From contig CALFVU010000008.1 of the NCBI GenBank assembly GCA_937928085.1, positions 1 to 64,000 of the forward strand: a stretch of DNA of 64,000 bases, written 5' to 3'. The notes beneath the pieces were generated by a model. It made no database searches, was not told where the DNA came from, and saw nothing but the letters and a program-made list of their open reading frames with translations. The position numbers and the translations under genes are program-made. Position 1 is the stretch's first letter, and each line of letters starts with the position of its first letter. This document shows positions 10,268 through 19,558 of the stretch, piece after piece. The DNA is from an uncultured bacterium (lineage in GTDB: Bacteria > Spirochaetota > Leptospiria > Leptospirales > Leptonemataceae).

Positions 10268-10312
10268 AAAATGCTTTATTTTATAAAATTTTTAAAATAA
10301 AAGGAAAAAAGT

Positions 10313-10816
10313 ATGATAGAAACAATACTTTTTATAATTTTAGGCATAATCTTGATTTTTACTTCTATAATGGTCATTACAAGGATTAATCCTATCTCTT
10401 CCGCATTATATTTAGTTTTTGCTTTTTTATCATTAGCTTCTTTATATGCTATGCTTTCTGCCACATTTGTTGCTGCAATTCAGATTTTGGTTTATACGGG
10501 TGGAATTTTGGTTTTAATCATTTTCGTAATTATGATTATGAACCTTACAAACAAAGAACTATTGCCACTTCGAGCAAATTATTTGCTATTGTTTTCTGTA
10601 AGTTTAATTATCCTTGGAGGTTCTTTACTGCCTATTCTTTTGATGATTTCTCATTCAATCCATTTAGGAGGTGTATCTTTACCAGAAGAGTTTGGTACAA
10701 TCAAAACTATAGCTCCTTTATTGTTCGAGAAATTTGTATTTCCTTTCGAAATGCTATCATTACTTTTACTTACTGCAATTGTGGGAGCTCTTATAATTTC
10801 TAAAAGAAAACTCTAA
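10313..10816 (+). CDS. nuoJ: NADH-quinone oxidoreductase subunit J
   Basis: 167-residue membrane subunit with five hydrophobic segments and the conserved QILVYTGGILVLIIFVIM helix, which contains the pi-bulge region important for coupling. AAGGAAA precedes the ATG. It is followed 11 bases later by nuoK. Length and helix count agree with the family. Confidence 0.94.
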   Translation: MIETILFIILGIILIFTSIMVITRINPISSALYLVFAFLSLASLYAMLSATFVAAIQILVYTGGILVLIIFVIMIMNLTNKELLPLRANYLLLFSVSLIILGGSLLPILLMISHSIHLGGVSLPEEFGTIKTIAPLLFEKFVFPFEMLSLLLLTAIVGALIISKRKL

Positions 10817-10827
10817 AGGAGAAGAAA

Positions 10828-11133
10828 ATGCAAATTTTACCATATCATTATATTGTACTTTCTTTGATTGTGTTTTTTATCGGTGTTTTAGGCGTTTTAA
10901 CAAGAAAAAATATTTTTATACTTCTTATGTCTGTAGAATTGATGTTAAATTCAGCGAATCTAGCATTAATTGCTTTTTCTAAAATGAATGCGGATTTGGT
11001 TGGAAATGTTTTTGTAGTTTTTATGATTGCTATAGCTGCTGCAGAAGTTAGTGTTGGATTGGCTCTGGTGATTGCTATGTATAGATTAAAGGAAGAAATT
11101 AATTTAGATGTTTTTAATAAATTAAGAGGATAA
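10828..11133 (+). CDS. nuoK: NADH-quinone oxidoreductase subunit K
   Basis: 101-residue, three-helix antiporter-like subunit (MnhC/NuoK family). The conserved membrane glutamate lies in LLMSVELMLNSANLALIAF, and a second acidic residue lies in IAAAEVSVGLALVIA. A strong AAAGGAGAAG precedes the start. The antisense open frame over 10848-11258 is a shadow. Confidence 0.95.
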   Translation: MQILPYHYIVLSLIVFFIGVLGVLTRKNIFILLMSVELMLNSANLALIAFSKMNADLVGNVFVVFMIAIAAAEVSVGLALVIAMYRLKEEINLDVFNKLRG

Positions 11134-11134
11134 T

Positions 11135-13096
11135 ATGCAACAAAAGATTTTATCATACGATTTACTTGTTTGGATAGTGTTTTTTCCTTTATTGGGAGCA
11201 ATTTTGAATGGTTTATTACATATCTTTTCCGTGCAAAAAGAAAATAAACCCAAAACATTAAGCTCGATAATTGCAGTATCGGCTTCGCTTTTATCTTTTG
11301 TTTTTACTATGTTCACCTTTTTTGATTATATTAAAGAACCACCCGAAACCATCTACAAACAAAATTTGTGGAATTGGATTACAACAGATTTTATCAATAT
11401 TTCTTTAGCTTTTCAATTCGATTCCTTAACAGCGGTGATGTTAGTTTTTATTACTTTTGTTGCAACTTTAATCCACATTTACTCTATAGGCTATATGCAC
11501 GAAGATGAGGGTTTTATTAAATTTTTCTCTTACTTAAATCTTTTTCTTTTTTCTATGATCATTTTAGTTTTGGGTGATAATTTAGTCGTTCTTTTTGTAG
11601 GATGGGAAGGTGTAGGTTTATGCTCTTATCTTTTGATTTCGTTTTGGTATACAGATCAAGAAAAAGCGGAAGCAGGTAAAAAAGCATTTATTACAAACCG
11701 AATAGGAGATGCTGGTTTTCTAATTGGAATTTTTATGATATTGCAGATTGCGGGAACAGTTACATTTACAGATTTAATTCAAAAACAAGAGATTTTGACA
11801 ACCTTTGCAACTGCAATTTGTATTTTTTTATTTATTGGGGCAACAGGTAAATCAGCTCAAATACCATTATATGTATGGTTGCCCGATGCTATGGCGGGGC
11901 CAACACCTGTTTCTGCATTGATTCACGCAGCAACTATGGTAACAGCTGGAGTTTATTTAGTTGCTAGAATGAATTTTTTATTTCAACTAAGTCCATTAGC
12001 TTCTACGATCGTAGCAAGTATTGGAATATTAACAGCTTTTTTTTCAGCTACGATTGCAATTGCTCAAAATGATATCAAAAAAGTTTTAGCTTATTCTACT
12101 GTTTCCCAATTAGGTTATATGTTTTTAGGGGTTGGTGTAGGAGCATATAGTTCTGGAATCTTTCATGTTATGACCCATGCTTTTTTTAAAGCTTTATTAT
12201 TCTTAGGTGCTGGTTCTGTAATTCATGCATTGCATCACGAACAAGATATAAGAAATATGGGAGGACTTTTAAAAAAAATACCAATTACGGGGTATACATT
12301 TTTAATTGCCTGGCTAGCTATAGCTGGAATACCACCTTTTTCTGGTTTTTTTAGCAAAGATGAAATTCTTTGGTATGCCCTTTCTATCGAAAATCCATTA
12401 TTTCCAAACCTTCCTTATTTTTTTTATATATTAGGGATTATTACAGCTTTTCTAACAGCTTTTTATATGACACGTCTAGTTATCCTAGTATTTTTTGGAG
12501 AATATAGGGGAGAGATGCATCACCACTCCCATCATAAAATAGAAATCAAAGAATATCCGATTATGTATTATCCTTTGATGATTTTAGCAGTATTTTCAGT
12601 AATAGCAGGTTTTGTTGGGATTCCACATGCTTTGGGAGGTCATAATTATATAGAGGAATTTTTAAGTTCAACAGTTACAATTCCAAAAGGGCATAATGTA
12701 AGTCATGATTTAGAAATACCATTAATGATTCTTTCTGTTTTTGTGGCTTTAGCGGGTATTCTTTTATCTTTTTATGTTTTCTTGTGGAAAGAGTCTTTAT
12801 CTAAAAATATCTCTATAAAATTTTCTGGTTTAAAAAATCTACTTGAAAATAAGTACTATGTGGATGAAGCTTACGAAGCTATAATTTTAAGACCAATTCG
12901 GAAATTTTCTGAAAAAGTAGCATTTAAGGCTATTGACTTTTTAGTAATTGATGGATTTTTAAATGGTTTAGGACCTTTTTTATATTCAATTAGTAATCGT
13001 TTAGGTTTTATACATAGCGGTAAAGTGCAAACTTATATTTTGTGGATTTTTTTTGGGTTAGTGCTTTTAATTTATATATTTATGTTTAAAATTTAA
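11135..13096 (+). CDS. nuoL: NADH-quinone oxidoreductase subunit L
   Basis: 653-residue antiporter-like proton-pumping subunit with about 16 hydrophobic segments. VGWEGVGLCSYLLISFW, LPDAMAGPTPVSALIHAATM and AYSTVSQLGYMFLGVG are diagnostic. The protein ends with the long lateral-helix region (ENKYYVDEAYEAI, then a hydrophobic anchor). A His-rich cytoplasmic loop (MHHHSHHKIEIKE) is seen near residue 465. It starts one base after nuoK stops. Confidence 0.96.
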   Translation: MQQKILSYDLLVWIVFFPLLGAILNGLLHIFSVQKENKPKTLSSIIAVSASLLSFVFTMFTFFDYIKEPPETIYKQNLWNWITTDFINISLAFQFDSLTAVMLVFITFVATLIHIYSIGYMHEDEGFIKFFSYLNLFLFSMIILVLGDNLVVLFVGWEGVGLCSYLLISFWYTDQEKAEAGKKAFITNRIGDAGFLIGIFMILQIAGTVTFTDLIQKQEILTTFATAICIFLFIGATGKSAQIPLYVWLPDAMAGPTPVSALIHAATMVTAGVYLVARMNFLFQLSPLASTIVASIGILTAFFSATIAIAQNDIKKVLAYSTVSQLGYMFLGVGVGAYSSGIFHVMTHAFFKALLFLGAGSVIHALHHEQDIRNMGGLLKKIPITGYTFLIAWLAIAGIPPFSGFFSKDEILWYALSIENPLFPNLPYFFYILGIITAFLTAFYMTRLVILVFFGEYRGEMHHHSHHKIEIKEYPIMYYPLMILAVFSVIAGFVGIPHALGGHNYIEEFLSSTVTIPKGHNVSHDLEIPLMILSVFVALAGILLSFYVFLWKESLSKNISIKFSGLKNLLENKYYVDEAYEAIILRPIRKFSEKVAFKAIDFLVIDGFLNGLGPFLYSISNRLGFIHSGKVQTYILWIFFGLVLLIYIFMFKI

Positions 13097-13111
13097 AGAA
13101 AGAGGTGGATT

Positions 13112-14563
13112 GTGATAAGTTTTTTAATAGCTTTTCCGTTAATTGGAATTTTAATTTTAATACTATTTAAAGAAAGGAAAATCTTAGCTATTATTAGTTT
13201 TATTATTACATTTTTTGAGTTTCTTGTATCTTTAAGTTTATTCTCTAAAATTGATTTTCAAAGTCATAATTTTCAGTTTGTAGAATCCATTCAGATACTA
13301 GAAATTTTACCGTTTTATTATAAAGTAGGAATTGATTCCCTTTCTTTTTGGATGATTCTTTTAACCACTTTTTTATTTCCCCTTGTGATATTAGGAGCAT
13401 ATACGAGTATAGAAAAAAATTTTCGTGGATACTATATATCTTTAATGATATTAGAATCTTCAATCATAGGCGCCTTTTCTGCTTTAGATTTGTTTTTATT
13501 TTATATTTTCTGGGAATTAATGCTTATACCTATGTTTTTTATTATAGGATTATGGGGAGGAAAAGATCGCATTTATGCAACTGTTAAATTTGTTCTTTTT
13601 ACAATGTTTGGTAGTTTCTTAATGTTAATTGCTATTATCTATCTTGGCATTGAATATCGAACATTTGATTATCAAGTTTTGTTAGGAAAAAATTTTTCGT
13701 TTAAAGAACAAAGTTTATTATTTTGGGCTTTTGCTATATCTTTTTTGATTAAAGTGCCAGTAGTTCCGGTACATACTTGGTTACCCGATGCACATACAGA
13801 AGCTCCAGCTGGGGGTTCTGTAATCCTTGCAGGTGTATTACTTAAATTAGGAACTTATGGTTTAATAAGATTTAATCTTCCTTTATTTCCAGAAGCTTCG
13901 ATTTATTATGCATATTTCATTTCTATTATAGCTGTTATTGGTATTATTCATGGTGCACTAACAGCAGCAGTGCAACCTGATATGAAGCGTCTTATTGCTT
14001 ATTCTTCTGTTTCGCATATGGGATATATTGTTTTAGGTATTTTTAGTTTTACAGTAAGTGGCTTGCAGGGAAGTATAATGCAGATGATCAATCATGCTCT
14101 TTCTACTGGGGCTTTATTCTTTCTTGTAGGTATGATTTATGACCAGACTCATACAAGACAGATTTCTGACTATGGAGGTATAGCCAAAGTAGTTCCTATT
14201 TTTTCTGTATTTTTTATGATTGCTAGTTTATCCTCTGCTGGATTGCCAGGACTAAATGGTTTTATTGGAGAATTTACAATCTTGAGTTCTGCATATTTTG
14301 TATATAAGGAATTGGTATTTGTTGCTGTTTTTGGAGTAATCTTAGGAGCTTGGTACATTTTACGTTTATATGGAAAAGTATTTTATGGAGAGTTAAAAAA
14401 TCATTTTCATCATCCATTAAAAGATATGAATATTATTCAAATTTCTACACTAATTCCAATGGTGATTTTAATGTTTTATTTAGGTTTTTATCCGAGAGAT
14501 TTTTTTCGTTCAATAGAAACTTCTGTAAAATATCATTTGGATTTTATAAATAAGCATAAATAG
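13112..14563 (+). CDS. nuoM: NADH-quinone oxidoreductase subunit M
   Basis: 483-residue antiporter-like proton-pumping subunit. WELMLIPMFFIIGLWGG, LPDAHTEAPAGGSVILAG and AYSSVSHMGYIVLGIF are family signatures. The start is GTG behind AGAGGTGG, the only clear GTG start in the operon. Length and 14-helix layout are normal. Confidence 0.96.
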   Translation: MISFLIAFPLIGILILILFKERKILAIISFIITFFEFLVSLSLFSKIDFQSHNFQFVESIQILEILPFYYKVGIDSLSFWMILLTTFLFPLVILGAYTSIEKNFRGYYISLMILESSIIGAFSALDLFLFYIFWELMLIPMFFIIGLWGGKDRIYATVKFVLFTMFGSFLMLIAIIYLGIEYRTFDYQVLLGKNFSFKEQSLLFWAFAISFLIKVPVVPVHTWLPDAHTEAPAGGSVILAGVLLKLGTYGLIRFNLPLFPEASIYYAYFISIIAVIGIIHGALTAAVQPDMKRLIAYSSVSHMGYIVLGIFSFTVSGLQGSIMQMINHALSTGALFFLVGMIYDQTHTRQISDYGGIAKVVPIFSVFFMIASLSSAGLPGLNGFIGEFTILSSAYFVYKELVFVAVFGVILGAWYILRLYGKVFYGELKNHFHHPLKDMNIIQISTLIPMVILMFYLGFYPRDFFRSIETSVKYHLDFINKHK

Positions 14564-14571
14564 GAGAGCTT

Positions 14572-15993
14572 ATGTCTAAAGAATTCCTATTCCTTTTGCC
14601 TTTATGGATTATCATTGTTGGTTCTTTGTTGATTTTGATAATGGAAGCAATTTTTAAAGAATTTGGTAGGAAAATCGCTTTTTCTTTTTCTTTTTTGATA
14701 CTTTTAATAGCTTTTTTGGTTCAAATTTTTGTATACAATTCCACTTTAGATTATGGCAAAGATATTTTGTTATTTTATAATACAGTAAAGATTACTTCTT
14801 TAACTAATTTATTCATTTTAAGTTCAATTTTTGCTGTTCTCTTAACGGTACTTTTTTCTGAGCAATATCTTATTGAGCATCAAAGCATTACAGGAGAGTA
14901 TTATTTTTTGCTTTTTATGGTTCTTGCAGGTATGATCAATCTTATTGTTGCTAACGAACTTTTGACTTTTTTTGTTGGATTGGAATTAATGTCTATTGCT
15001 AGTTATGTTTTAACAGGATACTATAGAGTCAAAGAACAATCCATAGAAGCAGCGATAAAATATTATTTGCCCGGAGTTTTTTCTACAGGATTGATTTTAA
15101 TGGGAATAGCTTTTATTTATGGAATAACTGGAACTACGTTTTTTGATCAAATAAGTTTTAGTCTAACAAGAAAGATTCATTTACAAAATGCTTTTTATGT
15201 CGGCTTTTTATTTTTATTATCTGGCGTTGCTTTTAAATTAACATTTGTGCCTTTTCATTCATATGCACCGGATGTATACCAAGGAGCTTCAGCACCTATA
15301 AGTGGCTTACTTTCTACAGGAATAAAAGTTGCAGTTTTTGCTTCTTTCGTGAGAATTTATGGAGAAGCCATTCCTTTATCGGCAGATTGGAATGATGTTT
15401 TTATCACATTATCTATACTTACAATGTTTGTAGGAAATATAATGGCTTTAAAACAAGATAATATAAAAAGAATGTTAGCGTATTCAAGTATTGCTCATGC
15501 TGGATATATACTTGTTGCATTTGTTTCTTTTAAAAATGCATCTTTAAGGGACATTTATTTTTCTGTCGGTTTTTATTTGTTTTCTTATACTTTTATGACA
15601 TTAGGCGCTTTTGGTTTGTTGGGATGGTTTTCTAGAAAAGATGAAAAATATACATATCTTCATGATTTATCAGGTATTTCTAAATCTTATCCTTGGATGT
15701 CATTAGCAATGGCGGTATTTATGTTTTCTTTAACAGGTTTTCCACCAACAGCTGGTTTTTTTGCAAAATATTATATCTTTCGCTTAGCGATACAATCAGG
15801 CTATACATGGCTTGCTATAGTTGCTATATTAAATAGTTTTCTATCTGCATATTATTACTTACGAGTTATTATTTATATGATTATGAATAAAGAACAAGAA
15901 ATAGCACTATCAAATTTAAATAACTCTTTTAAAATTGCAGTATTACTTTGTATTTTAGGAATTTTTGTTTTACCTTTTATAGCATTTCCATAA
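14572..15993 (+). CDS. nuoN: NADH-quinone oxidoreductase subunit N
   Basis: 473-residue antiporter-like subunit, the last gene of the complex I operon. Diagnostic stretches are FVGLELMSIASYVLTGY, SYAPDVYQGASAPISG and AYSSIAHAGYILVAF. It has about 14 hydrophobic segments. The stop codon lies inside a perfect palindrome that reaches the start codon of the next gene. Confidence 0.96.
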   Translation: MSKEFLFLLPLWIIIVGSLLILIMEAIFKEFGRKIAFSFSFLILLIAFLVQIFVYNSTLDYGKDILLFYNTVKITSLTNLFILSSIFAVLLTVLFSEQYLIEHQSITGEYYFLLFMVLAGMINLIVANELLTFFVGLELMSIASYVLTGYYRVKEQSIEAAIKYYLPGVFSTGLILMGIAFIYGITGTTFFDQISFSLTRKIHLQNAFYVGFLFLLSGVAFKLTFVPFHSYAPDVYQGASAPISGLLSTGIKVAVFASFVRIYGEAIPLSADWNDVFITLSILTMFVGNIMALKQDNIKRMLAYSSIAHAGYILVAFVSFKNASLRDIYFSVGFYLFSYTFMTLGAFGLLGWFSRKDEKYTYLHDLSGISKSYPWMSLAMAVFMFSLTGFPPTAGFFAKYYIFRLAIQSGYTWLAIVAILNSFLSAYYYLRVIIYMIMNKEQEIALSNLNNSFKIAVLLCILGIFVLPFIAFP

Positions 15994-16007
15994 TTTTAAA
16001 ATTATGG
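15988..16007. repeat. Perfect 20-base palindrome across the nuoN stop and the next start codon
   Basis: The 20 bases read identically on both strands and are all A/T except for CC at one end and GG at the other. The palindrome includes the nuoN TAA (15991-15993) and the ATG (16004-16006) of the acyltransferase. In RNA it could fold back and partly cover the start codon. No ribosome-binding site is visible in front of that ATG. The function is unknown, and chance is possible in such AT-rich DNA. Confidence 0.5.
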
Positions 16008-16768
16008 ATTTGCCTTTTTCTACAAAACTAAAAATTCATTTACAAAGGATTTTAGGAAATATTAGCTTTTTATTTATTGGTTTAGTGGTAGTAATATTTT
16101 TAAAGTTTTATTATAAATTTTCTATAATAAATCATTCTCAACATAAAAAATATTTTAGAAATCTTGTGAGAAATAAAAAACCACTTCTGATTTGTTCAAA
16201 TCATTTAACTATGATTGACTCTGTAATTTTGCAATATGCTTTTGGTAGTTATTTTTATTATTTATTTCATTTTCGGAATTTTATATGGAATGTACCGGCA
16301 AAGGAGGTATTTGCAAAAAATGTTTTTTTAAATGTATTTTTATTTTTAACTAAATGTATACCCATTGATAGAAAAGGCAGTCCCGAATATCATGAATTTA
16401 TTTTAAATCAAATTCAATATATTTTATTATTAAAAGATCCTTTTTTGATTTTTCCTGAAGGAGGAAGAAGTAGAAAAGGGATTTTTGATTTAGAAAATAT
16501 TACTTACGGGGTTGGAAGAATTCTTTTTCAGCTTCCAAATACACAAGTTTTGTGTGTATACTTAAGGGGTGATAAACAAAAACATTATACAAATTTTCCT
16601 GAAAAAAACTCAAAATTTTATATTAAATATAGATTAATCCAACCAAAAACAAAACATACAAAACGAATCTTAGCAGAAAAAGACTTAACTTTACAAATTG
16701 GAAAAACAATCAAAGAATTAGAAGAAGAATATTTACTTGATCAAGAAAAATTTTTAGTAAATCAATAA
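16004..16768 (+). CDS. PlsC-type 1-acyl-glycerol-3-phosphate acyltransferase
   Basis: 254-residue membrane-associated acyltransferase. It has one N-terminal hydrophobic helix (about residues 20-40), the catalytic HX4D box in SNHLTMIDS, and the substrate-binding motif FPEGGRSRKG. By family it transfers an acyl chain to a lysophospholipid, probably lysophosphatidate, in phospholipid synthesis. It follows nuoN by 10 bases and is probably co-transcribed with it. The exact acceptor is not certain. A second, more divergent acyltransferase lies at 48801. Confidence 0.85.
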   Translation: MDLPFSTKLKIHLQRILGNISFLFIGLVVVIFLKFYYKFSIINHSQHKKYFRNLVRNKKPLLICSNHLTMIDSVILQYAFGSYFYYLFHFRNFIWNVPAKEVFAKNVFLNVFLFLTKCIPIDRKGSPEYHEFILNQIQYILLLKDPFLIFPEGGRSRKGIFDLENITYGVGRILFQLPNTQVLCVYLRGDKQKHYTNFPEKNSKFYIKYRLIQPKTKHTKRILAEKDLTLQIGKTIKELEEEYLLDQEKFLVNQ

Positions 16769-16837
16769 AGTTTTAAAATTGATCATTTCTTTTAAAAGAA
16801 AATAGACAAACTCATTTTAAAAAGAAAATTTGGTAGA

Positions 16838-17989
16838 ATGAACTTTCATTTCGAAGATATATCTTTACCTTATAAAGAATCGGGTGTAGATACACGATCT
16901 GCTCAAATTTTAATAAAAAATTTTTTACCTTATGCACAAAAAACCTTACACAAAAATGTTATTTCTGGTATTGGAGGATTTTCCGCATTGTTTGATTTAG
17001 ATTTTTTAAAAAAATTTAAAAATCCAGTTTTATTGACTTCAACAGATGGAGTAGGCACAAAATTATGCTATGCAACTTATTTTAATCGTTATGAAACTAT
17101 TGGATACGACTTAGTTGCTATGTGTGCTAATGATATTTTAGTAAGTGGAGGAAAACCTTTTTTATTTTTAGATTATCTAGTAGTGGATCGATTGAATGTA
17201 GAAAAAATGGAACTTGTTCTTCGATCTATTGCTTCTGCATGTTCCTTAATTGAATGTAGCATTCTAGGTGGAGAAACAGCTGAGCATCCTAACAGTTTCA
17301 AAAATAAAGAAGACTTTGATCTTGCAGGTTTTATGATTGGTTTTTTAGAAAAAGAAGAAATTCTACATAGTGATTTAATTCAAGAAAATGACATTATTAT
17401 TGGTGTTCCTTCATCTGGAATTCACTCAAATGGAATTTCCTTAATTAGAAAATTATTTTTTGATCCTTACACCTCTCAATCAAATCAAAAAGAAATTCTT
17501 GAATTCTTAAAATATTCCATTCTTCTTCAACCTACAATTCTTTATGAACCAATTTTACGTCCTTTATTGGATCAAAAGTTAATTCATAGTTTAGTTCATA
17601 TAACAGGAGGTGGGTTTTTTGAAAATATTCCCCGAATACTAAAAGAAAATTTTTATGTAGAATTAAATCCTTGGCAATTAAAAGAACCTTTTGATTTGAT
17701 TGCTAAAAAAGGAAATCTAGATTTTATTGAAATGGTAAAAGTATTTAATTGTGGCTTTGGTATGTTAGTCTTTTGTGATCAAAGCAAGGAAAATTTTATA
17801 CTAAATGCTATACAAGAGGGAATTCAAAAATATAAACAAAATTATTATCAAAAACAAAAAGAATTTTTTTATGAATTTAAAGAGTATTGGGATGATTGGC
17901 ATTTACAATATATAAATCAAAAACCTACTGTAATAGGAAAAGTAGGCATTTCTAAGAATCTTTCCAAAAAAGTTATCATAAAACAATGA
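16838..17989 (+). CDS. purM: Phosphoribosylformylglycinamidine cyclo-ligase (AIR synthetase)
   Basis: Fifth step of de novo purine synthesis: closes FGAM to AIR with ATP. YKESGVDTRSA at the N-terminus, STDGVGTKLCYA, YDLVAMCANDIL and LGGETAEHP are PurM signatures. ITGGGFFENIPR marks the C-terminal half. The length is 383 residues, about 35 more than Escherichia coli PurM, mostly at the C-terminus. The weak ribosome-binding site is TTTGGTAG. Its stop overlaps the rlmN start (ATGA). Confidence 0.95.
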   Translation: MNFHFEDISLPYKESGVDTRSAQILIKNFLPYAQKTLHKNVISGIGGFSALFDLDFLKKFKNPVLLTSTDGVGTKLCYATYFNRYETIGYDLVAMCANDILVSGGKPFLFLDYLVVDRLNVEKMELVLRSIASACSLIECSILGGETAEHPNSFKNKEDFDLAGFMIGFLEKEEILHSDLIQENDIIIGVPSSGIHSNGISLIRKLFFDPYTSQSNQKEILEFLKYSILLQPTILYEPILRPLLDQKLIHSLVHITGGGFFENIPRILKENFYVELNPWQLKEPFDLIAKKGNLDFIEMVKVFNCGFGMLVFCDQSKENFILNAIQEGIQKYKQNYYQKQKEFFYEFKEYWDDWHLQYINQKPTVIGKVGISKNLSKKVIIKQ

Positions 17990-19059
17990 ATCTCTTAGAA
18001 CTTTATCCCGAAGAATTAGAAACGTTTTTTTTAAAATTAGGAGAGCCTAAATATAGGGCAGGTCAAATTTTTTTAAGAATTCACAAACATTTATCTTCTA
18101 TTGATAAAATTTATGAACTTCCTAAAAAAATTAGAAATTATATTATAGAGAAACAATTAATAACAGAAATTCAAATGATTCAACATGAAAAAGTTTCAAA
18201 TATAAATCTGAATGATTTTGGAACCCAAAAATTTGTTTTTGAATATAAGCATGAAAAGTCAAGTTTAAGTAGAATTTTTGAAGCAGTTTGGATTGTTAGT
18301 GAAAAAAGAAAGACAGCTTGTATATCATCTCAAAGTGGCTGTAGCTTAAATTGTACATTCTGTGCAACTGCTAAATTGCCTTTTATGGGTAATCTTGCTA
18401 CTTGGCAAATTCTTCAACAGGTGTATAAAATGATCTTATATAATAAAAATTATCAAGAAAAACTTACAAATGTTGTTTTTATGGGAATGGGAGAACCTTT
18501 TTATAATTATGACAACGTTATTCGGGCTGCTAAAATCCTAAATCATCCTATGGGCTTAAACATCGGAGTTCGACATATTACCATTTCAACAGCAGGTGTA
18601 ATTACGGGAATTCAAAGATTGATTCAAGAAAATCAACCTTTTAATTTAGCTATTTCCTTAAATAGTCCCTTCGAAGAAGAAAGAACAAAACTAATGGATA
18701 TTACAAAAAAATTTCCACTAACAGATTTATTAAAAATTTGTAAAGAATATATAATACATTTCAAAAAAAAGATTACTTTTGAATATGTTTTAATTCCAGA
18801 TATCAATATGAGTAAAAGACATATTCTAGAACTTGTGAAAATTGCAAAACAACTAAAATATTGTAAATTTAATTTGATCCCTTTAAATACAAATTTTAAT
18901 AATTGGAGAGCACCTACAGAATTAGAAGTTTTGAATTTTCAAAAAAAGCTGAGAGAAAACGATATTTTAGTATTTTATAGAGGTTCACCCGGAAAGACTA
19001 TCAATGCAGCTTGTGGGATGCTTGCATTGCAAAAAGTTCATTCAAACATTATTTCGTAA
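17986..19059 (+). CDS. rlmN: 23S rRNA (adenine-2503-C2)-methyltransferase
   Basis: 357-residue radical-SAM RNA methyltransferase. The CxxxCxxC cluster is at C119, C123 and C126 (SGCSLNCTFCATA). GMGEPFYNYDNV is the SAM-binding segment. The mechanistic cysteine that is methylated or resolves the adduct is C343 in NAACGML. It methylates A2503 of 23S rRNA and, in some bacteria, A37 of certain tRNAs. It is coupled to purM by a four-base overlap and converges with the cupin gene, overlapping it by 11 bases. Confidence 0.95.
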   Translation: MNLLELYPEELETFFLKLGEPKYRAGQIFLRIHKHLSSIDKIYELPKKIRNYIIEKQLITEIQMIQHEKVSNINLNDFGTQKFVFEYKHEKSSLSRIFEAVWIVSEKRKTACISSQSGCSLNCTFCATAKLPFMGNLATWQILQQVYKMILYNKNYQEKLTNVVFMGMGEPFYNYDNVIRAAKILNHPMGLNIGVRHITISTAGVITGIQRLIQENQPFNLAISLNSPFEEERTKLMDITKKFPLTDLLKICKEYIIHFKKKITFEYVLIPDINMSKRHILELVKIAKQLKYCKFNLIPLNTNFNNWRAPTELEVLNFQKKLRENDILVFYRGSPGKTINAACGMLALQKVHSNIIS

Positions 19060-19558
19060 ATTTTTCGATTATTTTTTTATATTCTGGAAATATTTTTAAA
19101 AGTTCATCTTTTTTACCAATTTCGAAATCTTCAAATTCAAAACCAGGACTAACTGTACAACCTACTAAAGAAAAAGAGTTTTTGTCTACCACTTCAGCAG
19201 CAAACCACACATTTTTTTGAATTACAAATTGATAAACAAAATCGTTTCCTAAAATCACTGTAGTATAATTTTTTTTAGCTTCATCAAGAACATGGAGTTG
19301 TATTGGACTTCCTAAGTAAAAATGCCATATTTCTTCAGATTTTAGTTTATGAAAAACCGAAAACTGTTTTTCTATTAGAAAATAATAAATTAAAGTAAAA
19401 GCATTTCTATAAGGTTTTTTGTCTAAACTATAATTTTCTAAAGAATCCTGATATATTTTATGTTCAGATCGATAAACTTCTCGATAATATCCACCCTCTG
19501 GATGCGGTATTAGATTTAATCTTTGGATAATTTCATTATACAAACTTTTGTTTGACAT
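19049..19558 (-). CDS. DUF985-type cupin protein
   Basis: 169 residues with the pattern of the DUF985/YML079-like cupins: LIPHPEGGYYREVYRS at the start, IYYFLIEKQFSVFHKL and EIWHFYLGSPIQLHVL in the middle, and VGCTVSPGFEFEDFE at the end. The His and Glu residues in these segments could line a small-molecule site. No enzymatic activity is established for this family to my knowledge. It starts one base after the upstream receiver/cyclase-like gene ends on the minus strand, so the two may be co-transcribed. Confidence 0.85.
   Translation of the reverse strand: MSNKSLYNEIIQRLNLIPHPEGGYYREVYRSEHKIYQDSLENYSLDKKPYRNAFTLIYYFLIEKQFSVFHKLKSEEIWHFYLGSPIQLHVLDEAKKNYTTVILGNDFVYQFVIQKNVWFAAEVVDKNSFSLVGCTVSPGFEFEDFEIGKKDELLKIFPEYKKIIEKFTK

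Noticed and set aside
10268-10312. Terminator between nuoI and nuoJ
   Set aside because: The stem is only A/T, about eight pairs, and the operon clearly continues, so it is unlikely to stop transcription.
10848-11258. Antisense 136-residue frame over nuoK and nuoL
   Set aside because: It is a shadow of strongly conserved genes on the other strand, with no ribosome-binding site.
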